A stretch of DNA of 64,000 nucleotides from G963668605 sp963668605 (lineage in GTDB: Bacteria > Acidobacteriota > Terriglobia > Bryobacterales > Bryobacteraceae): contig OY764903.1 of assembly GCA_963668605.1 (NCBI GenBank), positions 3,162,001-3,226,000 on the forward strand, read 5' to 3'. Both the position numbers and the translations under genes were made by a program. Positions within the stretch are counted from its first letter, which is position 1; each line of letters begins with the position of its first letter. Shown piece after piece: positions 8,795 through 17,016 of the stretch. The notes beneath the pieces are model-generated. The model was given only the letters and a program-made list of their open reading frames with translations, had not been told where the DNA came from and did not search any database.

Positions 8795-9916
8795 ATGGAA
8801 ACAATTCAACCTCCGGAATCGCAACTCAACGGAACGTTCGTAGCGGGTCCGGACCTTTTCACGCCGCTGACATTGCGGGGCATCACGCTCCGGAACCGGT
8901 TGGCCGTGGCGCCGATGTGCCAGTACTCGGTCGAGGACGGATTCGTCGGGGACTGGCATCTGGTACACCTGGGCAGCCGCGCGGTGGGAGGAGCAGGGCT
9001 GGTCATCATGGAGGCCACCGCGGTAGAAGCGCGCGGCCGCATTTCGCCTGCGGACACCGGCATCTGGAAGGACGAACATGTCGCGCCGCTCGCGCGCGTG
9101 ACGAAATTCATTCGCAGCCAAGGCTCCGTCGCCGGAATTCAGTTGGCCCACGCCGGTCGTAAGGCAAGCACCAAGGTGCTTTGGGAAGGCGATGGTCCGG
9201 TCCTCGAAGCCCAGGGCGGATGGACTCCCGTAGCTCCCAGCGCGATTGCATTCCAGCCCGGAGACTTGGTTCCTGCCGAACTATCGAAGCCGGAAATTCA
9301 CCAGATTGTCGAAGCTTTCGGGAGGGCCGCAGCCCGGGCGCTGAAGGCCGGATTCCAGGTAGTGGAGATCCACGCGGCCCATGGCTACCTGGCCCACGAG
9401 TTCCTTTCCCCGATTAGCAATCACCGCACGGACGAGTACGGCGGCTCGCTCGAGAACCGCATGCGGTTCGTGATGGAGGTGACCGAGACTGTGCGCGGGG
9501 CTTGGCCGGAAAATCTGCCTCTATTCATCCGCATCTCCGCCACTGATTGGGTCGAGGGCGGCTGGACGGTTGATGAGTCGGTGGCACTGGCGCGGCGGGT
9601 GCGCGGAATGGGCGTGGACCTGATCGACTGCTCTTCGGGTGGTTCCTCGCCGCACGCAAAAATCCCTCTGGCGCCGGGGTACCAGGTGCCCTTCGCGGAA
9701 CGCATCCGAAAAGAAGGCGGCATCTGCACCGCAGCTGTGGGACTGATTACCACTCCCGCGCAAGCCGATGAAATTGTCCGCGGCGGCAAGGCCGACCTGG
9801 TGCTGCTGGCGCGCGAGTTCCTCCGCGATCCCTACTTCCCACTGCATGCGGCCGGGGCGCTGGGCGCGGACATAAAGCCGCCCGTGCAGTATGGGCGAGC
9901 ATTTCTCCGAAAATAG
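8795..9916 (+). CDS. NADH:flavin oxidoreductase, YqjM-like Old Yellow Enzyme
   Basis: An FMN-dependent ene-reductase that reduces activated C=C bonds (enones, maleimides, quinones) with NAD(P)H, in the cytoplasm. Start 8795 gives 373 residues, close to the YqjM class (about 340). The frame opens earlier, at 8648, but that extension lacks family character. Class-defining residues are visible: C42 and Y44 in APMCQYS (flavin tuning), Q116 and H119 in IQLAHAGRKAS, H193 and H196 in EIHAAHGYL (substrate anion hole), then the SPISNHRTDEYGG and SLENRMRF barrel segments and a C-terminal FMN phosphate region (GKADLVLLAREFLRDP). It is alone between two accessory loci. The physiological substrate is unknown. 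Confidence 0.9.
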   Translation: METIQPPESQLNGTFVAGPDLFTPLTLRGITLRNRLAVAPMCQYSVEDGFVGDWHLVHLGSRAVGGAGLVIMEATAVEARGRISPADTGIWKDEHVAPLARVTKFIRSQGSVAGIQLAHAGRKASTKVLWEGDGPVLEAQGGWTPVAPSAIAFQPGDLVPAELSKPEIHQIVEAFGRAAARALKAGFQVVEIHAAHGYLAHEFLSPISNHRTDEYGGSLENRMRFVMEVTETVRGAWPENLPLFIRISATDWVEGGWTVDESVALARRVRGMGVDLIDCSSGGSSPHAKIPLAPGYQVPFAERIRKEGGICTAAVGLITTPAQADEIVRGGKADLVLLAREFLRDPYFPLHAAGALGADIKPPVQYGRAFLRK

Positions 9917-10126
9917 GAGAGCATCCCCGTCGCCCGAGTTACTTTTTCAATCGACAAGTCCATCAGGTCGTCTCGGACGCACGCCCCACCCCCGAGATTT
10001 GGCGCTTTCGCGCCAGGATTCCTGAACGCTGAGCCGGCGCTCGGGTTATTTCTCCGCGGCGTCTCGCGCTTCGCTCAGGTCCGTTGAGCCTGTAACGGAA
10101 AAGACACAAGACATGAAACAAAGAAG

Positions 10127-10145
10127 GCCGTTTACACAAAACGGC
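10127..10145. repeat. Inverted repeat upstream of receptor gene
   Basis: Arms GCCGTTT and AAACGGC with a 5-nt ACACA loop end 16 bp before the first possible receptor start at 10162. There is no following T-run, so an operator or 5'-UTR hairpin is likelier than a terminator. Confidence 0.3.
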
Positions 10146-10161
10146 ACGTCGCAACTGTTAT

Positions 10162-13100
10162 ATGCTGGACGTCGGAAACCCTATGCGACTCATATTCTCA
10201 CTCCTTCTCATCGCCGCTGGCCTGTGGGCGCAAACCGGCGGTATCAATGGTGTCATCACGGACCAGACGTCGGCTTCCGTTCCGGACGCTGAAGTCACGA
10301 TCACGAATCTTCTCACCGGACTCGAACGCAAGGTAAAAACGAACGAAGCCGGAAACTACACCGTGCCTCTGCTACCGGTGGGCCGTTACAAAATCACCGC
10401 GTTCAAGCAAGGCTTCAGCACGGAAACCCAAAACGACCTGAAACTCGACGTCCAACAGATCGCCCGTATCAACTTCGTTCTGAAGCCGGGCTCGCTCGTC
10501 GAGACCGTGAATGTGTCGGCCTCGGCCGCGCTGATCGAGTCGGAAAGCTCAATGGTCGGCCAGATGATCGACAATAAGCGGATCATCGACCTCCCACTGA
10601 ACGGCCGCAACTATCTCGACCTCGCACTTCTGACAACCGGTACCGCTCCCGACAAACAGGGCCGCACCTCCGACGAAGGCGGCTTTTCCGCCTCCGGCCA
10701 GCATCAGTATCAGGTGAATGTCACGGTTGACGGTCTCGACAACACCACCCGCGCGTCGGGCGGTCCCTTGGGCTATGAAGCGCAGGCCGTGAAGCCGTCG
10801 GTCGACGCGGTGGAAGAGTTCCGTGTCGTCACCAACAACCTGTCCGCCGAGTTCGGCTATCGCATGGGTGGCCAAATCTTCGTCACAACAAAGTCGGGCA
10901 CCAACCAGATCCACGGCACGCTGTACGAGTTCATGCGCAATGACAAGCTCGACGGCACCAACTTTTTCGCGAACCGCTCGGGAAGCGTCAAGCCGGCTTA
11001 TAAGCGCAACCAATTCGGCGCCACCATGGGCGGCCCGATCCGGCGCGATAAGACCTTCATCTTCGGCAGCTACGAGGGGAGCCGCATCCGCGTCGGCAAC
11101 AGTTTTATCAGCAGCGTTCCCAGCGAACGGATGCGTAATGGTGATTTCTCGGAGTCCGGCGTGCGCCCCATTTTCGATCCTCTGACCACCAGCGGAACCG
11201 GCGCCGCGATGACTCGCCGCCAGTTCCCCGGCAACATCATCCCGAAAGACCGGTTCGACCCGGTCGCGGTGAAGTTGATCTCGCTGTATCCACTGCCCGC
11301 CCTGCCGGGCATCGTGAACAACTACTTTTTCGCTCCCTCCGAAACGAACGATTCGAACACTTACGATTTCAAGGGCGACCACTCGCTGAACAATTCCAGC
11401 CGCTTCAGCCTGCGTTACAGCCATCGAGGCAAAGACCGTTACGAGCCCGGTCCCTTGCCGTTACCGGCCGATGGCGGTCTGGCAACGACGACCAACATTA
11501 ACGCCAACAGCATCGTACTGTCGCACACCCAGATCTTGACCTCGACCTTCACCAATGAAGCCCGCTTCGGCGCTTCCCTGCTCCGCACCAAGTTCGACAT
11601 TCCCTATGACAAGCCGCTGTTCGAGGAGTTCGGCATCAAGGGCATCCCCAAGACCACTAGCGAACTCTCGAATAATCACGGCCTGTCCCGCTTCACGCCG
11701 AACGGCTATCGCGAACTTGGCTCGCGCAGCTTTTGGCCCAACTTCGACGACCTCACGCTCTACCAGGCGAGTGACGTAGCCTTTAAGTCCTTCACCCGCC
11801 ACACCCTGAAATTTGGCGTGGATTTCCGCAAGGAAAATGTGAATCGCAACGCAGCGCGATTCGCACGCGGGCAGTTCGCCTTCAATCGCGAGTTCACCGC
11901 CAATCCGCAGAGCCGCGGCAACACAGGCGACGGTATGGCCGAAATGCTCCTCGGCTGGGCGTCCGGCGGATCGCTGGGAAATGAGAATGGCGAATCGCTC
12001 AAGGCCAATACGATTTCTGGCTTTATCCAGGACGATTGGAAGATCGGCCGAAGGCTGACCTTGAACCTGGGTTTCCGCTACGACCTTTTCCGGGCGCCAA
12101 CCTTTGACACTCCAAATGGCTCCAACTTCGTCCTCAGCTTCGATCAGCTTGGACCGAATGCACGCCTCAAGCAGATTCGTCCGCTGGGTAAGAGCGACTG
12201 CCTGTGCGATCAGGACTATAACAATGTTGCCCCGCGCGTCGGTCTGGCATACCAGCTAGCCGCTCATACTGTTCTCCGGTCCGGATTCGGCATCGTCTAC
12301 GGCCAAGCCGATCAGTTCCGCACCCAGATCTCCCGCATTACCAATCAGGCGCCGGATTTCATTGAAGCCAGCTTCGCGACCGTTGATCGGATCAATCCGC
12401 GGCTTACGCTGAGAGATGGTTTCCCGTTCGTTCAACTGCCGGGAACTGAAGTCCCCGGTCCGAACGTGGTCGGAGTCACTTCCCGCCCACGCTCCATCCC
12501 GACTCAGTATTCCGAGCAGTGGTTCCTGGATCTGCAGCGAGAGATGCCCTTTGGGATCGTGATGACCCTGGGCTACAACGGCAACGGCACCCATAAGCTG
12601 CTCACCGGCTTCGACCATAACCTCCCATTCGGTCCCGCCGCGACGAGCGTCGCCTCACGCCGCCTGATCCCGTTTTACAACGGCATCAACAGTATGCTGG
12701 CGACGGGCAACCTCAGCTATAACGCACTTGCGTGGAAGATGGAAAAGCGTTTCGCCAAGGGTTTGCAGTTTCTTTCCGCTTACACGTTTGCGCACTCCAT
12801 CGACAACGTGAACGAGGAGTACAACGGCACTGGCGGCCAGGGCTCCATCAATCCGTATGACCGCAGCCTGGACCGCGCCAATTCCATCAATGACATTCGC
12901 CACTCCTGGGTATTGAGTTCCATCTATGAACTTCCCATCGGCAAGGGCAAAGCCGTGATGAACCGTGGCGGCATTGCCAATGCGCTAATCGGCGGCTGGC
13001 AGCTTGGCGGTATCGTAACCATGCGCACCGGCTTGCCGTTTACCGTTGTCAGCGGCGGCGGACTCACCAACGCCGGCGGCGAAGACCGTCCGATCCGTTT

Positions 13101-13428
13101 GGGTGAGGGATCTCTGCCTTCCGATCAGCGCTCCATCGACCGCTGGTTCGATGTCTCGGCGTTCGCGCTCCAGCCCCAGTACACCTACGGCAACTCAGGC
13201 CGCAACATTCTGCGCGGTCCCGGGTACAGCAACCTGGACTTCACGCTCCAAAAGTATTTCCCGATCGGCGAGAAAATCCGCGTTCAGTTCCGCGCGGAGG
13301 CCTTCAATGCAACGAATACAGCCCATTTCGACAACCCGGGCGCCAACATTACGGCTGCCGGCGTCGGCACGATTAACAGTGCCGGCGAGCCACGGCGCAT
13401 CCAGTTCGGCTTGAAGGTGATCTACTGA
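10162..13428 (+). CDS. Oar-type TonB-dependent receptor
   Basis: A 1,088-residue outer-membrane transporter. ATG at 10183 (MRLIFSLLLIAAG) would give a tidier signal peptide and has a weak GGA 6 nt upstream; ATG at 10162 adds seven residues and the choice is open. After the signal peptide comes a carboxypeptidase-regulatory-like domain (TGGINGVITDQTSASVPDA to about residue 105), a plug domain (VNVTVDGLDNTTR, DAVEEFRVVTNNLSAEFG) and a long barrel ending RRIQFGLKVIY. Its stop (TGA 13426-13428) is one base before the next gene's ATG at 13430. The receptor, toroid/PHP-like protein and sulfatase therefore form one translationally linked unit, probably for uptake and desulfation of one glycan or sulfated metabolite (inference). 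Confidence 0.92.
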   Translation: MLDVGNPMRLIFSLLLIAAGLWAQTGGINGVITDQTSASVPDAEVTITNLLTGLERKVKTNEAGNYTVPLLPVGRYKITAFKQGFSTETQNDLKLDVQQIARINFVLKPGSLVETVNVSASAALIESESSMVGQMIDNKRIIDLPLNGRNYLDLALLTTGTAPDKQGRTSDEGGFSASGQHQYQVNVTVDGLDNTTRASGGPLGYEAQAVKPSVDAVEEFRVVTNNLSAEFGYRMGGQIFVTTKSGTNQIHGTLYEFMRNDKLDGTNFFANRSGSVKPAYKRNQFGATMGGPIRRDKTFIFGSYEGSRIRVGNSFISSVPSERMRNGDFSESGVRPIFDPLTTSGTGAAMTRRQFPGNIIPKDRFDPVAVKLISLYPLPALPGIVNNYFFAPSETNDSNTYDFKGDHSLNNSSRFSLRYSHRGKDRYEPGPLPLPADGGLATTTNINANSIVLSHTQILTSTFTNEARFGASLLRTKFDIPYDKPLFEEFGIKGIPKTTSELSNNHGLSRFTPNGYRELGSRSFWPNFDDLTLYQASDVAFKSFTRHTLKFGVDFRKENVNRNAARFARGQFAFNREFTANPQSRGNTGDGMAEMLLGWASGGSLGNENGESLKANTISGFIQDDWKIGRRLTLNLGFRYDLFRAPTFDTPNGSNFVLSFDQLGPNARLKQIRPLGKSDCLCDQDYNNVAPRVGLAYQLAAHTVLRSGFGIVYGQADQFRTQISRITNQAPDFIEASFATVDRINPRLTLRDGFPFVQLPGTEVPGPNVVGVTSRPRSIPTQYSEQWFLDLQREMPFGIVMTLGYNGNGTHKLLTGFDHNLPFGPAATSVASRRLIPFYNGINSMLATGNLSYNALAWKMEKRFAKGLQFLSAYTFAHSIDNVNEEYNGTGGQGSINPYDRSLDRANSINDIRHSWVLSSIYELPIGKGKAVMNRGGIANALIGGWQLGGIVTMRTGLPFTVVSGGGLTNAGGEDRPIRLGEGSLPSDQRSIDRWFDVSAFALQPQYTYGNSGRNILRGPGYSNLDFTLQKYFPIGEKIRVQFRAEAFNATNTAHFDNPGANITAAGVGTINSAGEPRRIQFGLKVIY

Positions 13429-13429
13429 G

Positions 13430-15505
13430 ATGAGTTCGCATAGCATGACTTCGCGACGTAATTTTCTACTCGGTACGCTGGCCGCTCCGCTGGCCTTCGG
13501 CGCCGATGAGAGCCTGGCGAAGTACTTGGAGACGAACGCCAAATCCGATGGCGGCTACGGGTGGGTAGATGAACCCGATTCGGCACTCACCCCAACGTTC
13601 GCTACCGTCGGATGCTACCGGTTGCTGAAGCGAGAGCCGCCCCGCAAGGCAGCTCTCGTGCGCTACATCCGGAACTATCACTTCCCGTGGCCGCCCGGGC
13701 GCAAGACCGACCGGCCCATGCACCGGTTCGACTACGAACAGGTGCAGGCCCTCCTCTGGCTCGGCGAAGATGTTGCGAATCACCGCGCGGACGCGCAGAA
13801 GTGGAACGGGCCTTCGGATTTCACCAAAAACTACGAGATGGGCGGAAACCCCATCCTCAAGCAGGAGGTGGGTGCGCTGAACGCCCGCAAACTGCTGGGA
13901 ATCACGGACGCCACGCCCGAGTGGCGCAACTACCTGGCCGCACGCAGACGTTCCAACGGCAGTTTTAACACTACGCCGTCGGCGGACGGAAGCGACGGTC
14001 ATGTGGCCAATACCCTGTGGGGGCTGATCGGTCTGGCGTCCCTGGGTATCGCGATTGACAATAAGCCCGAGACCGTAGAATGGCTCCGCTCCTGCCAGTT
14101 GCCGAACGGCGGATTTACCTACGCACCCAAGCCGGAACTTGGCGGCGTAGATCAGGTCTATTACACCTGGGCCGCGGTCGAAGCGCTCCGGATGGTCGGC
14201 TCCGAGCCACGAGATAAGGCAGCTTGCATCCGGTACCTGCAATCGTTGCGGAATGCCGATGGCGGCTGCAGCGATCGCCCCGGTTACCGCTCCAATCCGG
14301 TCGCCACATATCAGGCCCTTGCTGCTTTGACGGCGCTCGGGGCGCAGCCGGCGGTTTCCGCACGCCCGGCCAAGTCCGATCCTCCGCCGCCCCCGGGACT
14401 CCGCGTCTTCACCATGCAGTTTGAAGCTCCGGGCAAGGGCAGCCCCTCGGATGCGGTGGAGATGGCACGTGCGCTCCGCATTCACATGTGGGGCGCGAAG
14501 AACGCCGAACCAGGTTGGATCGAAGCCGCTCAAAAACTGGCGGCAGACCGCAAAGTGCCGGTGACATTCTTCCCCGCCAACGAGGAGTATGGTACGTACG
14601 TCAGCGTACCGGGGCTGGGCACGTACAGCCATCTCTCCGATATCTTCGCCGCTCCCGGTACGGATTTCGGTAAGAACCTGGCTAAGGAAAAGCAGCCAAT
14701 TCCGTGGAAGAACTTCCGCGACGAGCGCATCGCCGCTTTGAAACGCGCCAGGGGCGGTAACACCTGGCAGTTTAACGAGAACGAGGAAATCACCCGCGTA
14801 CTTCTGGATGAGGCAGTGGAGAAGCGCACGTTCGAGGCCGTCAGCAGTTATCACTTTGGCAACGAGAACTTCGTCCACACCCAGCCTTTCCTCAACCCCT
14901 ATCGTTTCCTGCTGCCCACTATCGGTTTGCAGGACGCACACTCGCAGGAGCCCTGGTGGTGGGGAGACTTTCTCACCGGCTTTCGAACCCTGTATCTCGC
15001 GAAGGACGCATCCTGGGACGGCTGGCTTGAGGCGCTAAAAAACAAATGGCTGGTTGCGGTGAGGCACGACAGCGTCACTGATAATCAGCGGCGCTTCACC
15101 GGTGGAACCAACGCCGTGCGCGCCTACATGCTGAAGCGCGAACAGGATTGGGTGTGGCAGGGACGACGCCCTTGGGCCAGCGTGCAAACGGTCCGTCCGG
15201 CTGACCAGTTCGAGACCGTCCGGCCCGGCGAAGGCGAGATGGTACGCGTTCGTCTGTGGCGCAATAACGCCAACATGGGACTGCCCAAAGAGGCCGTGGT
15301 CGAGATGGTGAGCCTCTCTGTCGATGGCAAATCCGTCCAAGCCGGGGAAATTGTCAAGAAGAATGACAAGGGCGCCGTGACTGACGTTTACTACCAACAC
15401 GTCGTCTCTTCCCCGGCAAAAGGAAGACATCGCGCAGTGGCGACAGTTCGCATGATCGACTCTGGAAAGCAGGCTACCGTAGCGGCCGAATGGATGACTC
15501 TATGA
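13430..15505 (+). CDS. Exported toroid-repeat and PHP-like fusion protein
   Basis: A 691-residue Tat-type exported protein (SRRNFLLGTLAAPLAFG). Residues about 25-320 show repeated QW-like alpha/alpha-toroid motifs of the prenyltransferase/squalene-oxidase repeat superfamily (GGYGWVDEPD, LPNGGFTYAPKPELGGVDQ, NADGGCSDRPGY). A Pro-rich linker (KSDPPPPPGLR) leads to a second part (about 330-690). Its segments GLQDAHSQEPWWWGDF, LVAVRHDS and RRFTGGTNAVRAYM resemble the C-terminal core of PHP-type CehA/McbA-like metallohydrolases, and it ends in a beta-rich region. The PHP-like call is pattern memory and moderate at best. ATG at 13430 is 1 bp past the receptor stop; 13445 is a possible alternative. 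The stop overlaps the sulfatase start in ATGA (15502-15505). Substrate and activity are unknown. Confidence 0.75.
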   Translation: MSSHSMTSRRNFLLGTLAAPLAFGADESLAKYLETNAKSDGGYGWVDEPDSALTPTFATVGCYRLLKREPPRKAALVRYIRNYHFPWPPGRKTDRPMHRFDYEQVQALLWLGEDVANHRADAQKWNGPSDFTKNYEMGGNPILKQEVGALNARKLLGITDATPEWRNYLAARRRSNGSFNTTPSADGSDGHVANTLWGLIGLASLGIAIDNKPETVEWLRSCQLPNGGFTYAPKPELGGVDQVYYTWAAVEALRMVGSEPRDKAACIRYLQSLRNADGGCSDRPGYRSNPVATYQALAALTALGAQPAVSARPAKSDPPPPPGLRVFTMQFEAPGKGSPSDAVEMARALRIHMWGAKNAEPGWIEAAQKLAADRKVPVTFFPANEEYGTYVSVPGLGTYSHLSDIFAAPGTDFGKNLAKEKQPIPWKNFRDERIAALKRARGGNTWQFNENEEITRVLLDEAVEKRTFEAVSSYHFGNENFVHTQPFLNPYRFLLPTIGLQDAHSQEPWWWGDFLTGFRTLYLAKDASWDGWLEALKNKWLVAVRHDSVTDNQRRFTGGTNAVRAYMLKREQDWVWQGRRPWASVQTVRPADQFETVRPGEGEMVRVRLWRNNANMGLPKEAVVEMVSLSVDGKSVQAGEIVKKNDKGAVTDVYYQHVVSSPAKGRHRAVATVRMIDSGKQATVAAEWMTL

Positions 15506-16830
15506 GCACGACGCGCCGGGAATTTATGGCGGCTGCCGGCGCGACGGGGTTGGCGTTTGCGCAACAGCAGACGAAACCGAACATCGTCTTCATCCTCGCC
15601 GACGATCTCGGTTACGCACACGTGGGCTGTTACGGCCAGAAGGAGGTACAGACTCCCAACATCGACCGTCTGGCCGCGGAAGGGCTCAGGTTCACGTCCG
15701 CCTATTCGGGCTGCACCGTCTGTGCGCCTTCCCGCTCCACACTGATGACGGGACAGCACACCGGACATACCCGCGTGCGGGGCAACCGCCGCCCCGAAGT
15801 CCCGCTGCGCCCCGAAGACACCACTGTCGCTGAACTGCTCAAGAAGGTCGGCTACCGCAATGGCATCTTCGGCAAGTGGGGCTTGGGTCCGGCAGAGACC
15901 GGCGGTATTCCGAACAAGAAGGGCTTCGACGACTGGTTTGGATATCTCGATCAGGTCCATGCCCACAACTATTGGACCGATGCGCTCTGGGATAACAAGG
16001 AAGAGTATTTCGTAATCAAGAATCAGAGCGCCAAGAAAGGCGCTTACAGTCACGACCTGATCGCCGACCGCGCCCTGAAGTTTATAGAAGAGAGCAAGGG
16101 GAAGCCATTTTTCTTATACGCTCCCTTCACGCTGCCGCATGGCAATTTCGATCCGCCTTCGGACGCCCCTTACTCTAAACGCGACTGGCCGCAGGACATC
16201 AAAGATGTCGCGTCCATGATCACGCGGTTGGACAAAAGCGTCGGCGACATTATGGCAGCTCTAAAAAAGAACGGGCTCGATGACAACACCCTGGTGATCT
16301 TCACCAGCGACAACGGGCCGCTGCCGAAATCCCGCGAATATCTGAACGCCAGCGGCATTTATCGCGGCGCCAAGCGTGACGTTTACGAGGGCGGCATCCG
16401 CGTGCCCTTCATCGCGCGCTGGCCCGGCAGGATCCGGCAAGGCGTCACCGATCAACCCATCGCGTTCTGGGACTTTCTGCCCACGGCCTGCGAACTCGCC
16501 GGTGTGGCGGCGCCCCGAAACATCGACGGCATCTCCTATCTGCCCACCCTGTTCGGTAAGGGCCAGCAAAAGCAGCACGACTATTTCTATTGGGAGTTCC
16601 ACGAGAGGGGCTTCTCGCAGGGCATCCGGATGGGCGACTGGAAAGGCATCCGGCTCGATCAGGGCAAGCCGCTCGAAGTGTACAACCTGAAGGACGACCC
16701 GTCGGAAAAGAACAACGTCGCAGCCAAAGAGCCTGCGGTGGTCGCCAAGCTGGAAAAAATTCTGGCGGGTGCGCGCACACCTTCGGAGTATTGGCCTGAG
16801 CCGCGCAAGAGCCGGACGGCGGCGAAATAG
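15502..16830 (+). CDS. Exported arylsulfatase-like sulfatase
   Basis: A 442-residue formylglycine sulfatase that cleaves sulfate esters in the periplasm. ATG at 15502 is chosen because it overlaps the upstream TGA as ATGA, a translational-coupling signal; an in-frame ATG at 15490 is less likely. The leader is Tat-like (TTRREFMAAAGATGLAFA). The sulfatase core begins at KPNIVFILADDLGYAH with the paired metal-binding aspartates. The modified cysteine motif is C74-A-P-S-R78 (CAPSRSTLMTGQHTGHTR). Later landmarks are YRNGIFGKWGLG, PFFLYAPFTLPH and VIFTSDNGPLP, all typical of the arylsulfatase A-like group. It is the third gene of the unit starting with the receptor at 10162. A maturase must be encoded elsewhere. 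Confidence 0.92.
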   Translation: MSTTRREFMAAAGATGLAFAQQQTKPNIVFILADDLGYAHVGCYGQKEVQTPNIDRLAAEGLRFTSAYSGCTVCAPSRSTLMTGQHTGHTRVRGNRRPEVPLRPEDTTVAELLKKVGYRNGIFGKWGLGPAETGGIPNKKGFDDWFGYLDQVHAHNYWTDALWDNKEEYFVIKNQSAKKGAYSHDLIADRALKFIEESKGKPFFLYAPFTLPHGNFDPPSDAPYSKRDWPQDIKDVASMITRLDKSVGDIMAALKKNGLDDNTLVIFTSDNGPLPKSREYLNASGIYRGAKRDVYEGGIRVPFIARWPGRIRQGVTDQPIAFWDFLPTACELAGVAAPRNIDGISYLPTLFGKGQQKQHDYFYWEFHERGFSQGIRMGDWKGIRLDQGKPLEVYNLKDDPSEKNNVAAKEPAVVAKLEKILAGARTPSEYWPEPRKSRTAAK

Positions 16831-17016
16831 TTGGCAGACGGCCGACGGCGAAAGCCCGGACCTGATTGGACTCCACGCCGCTGCGTACGAATTTGTACCC
16901 GTTCCATTCGCGCATGGCCCGGTTTGCGCGTTACATTCGCACGACCTAATAAATCACGCCAGCCGCCCGCTCCAGGTAGCGCCCGAGCCGGTGATAGATT
17001 AGCAAAGAGGTATAGC

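Noticed and set aside
13466..14941. A 491-residue minus-strand open frame
   Set aside because: Lies wholly opposite the toroid/PHP-like gene, which has a leader, repeats and coupled neighbours; no start site or family wording is seen.
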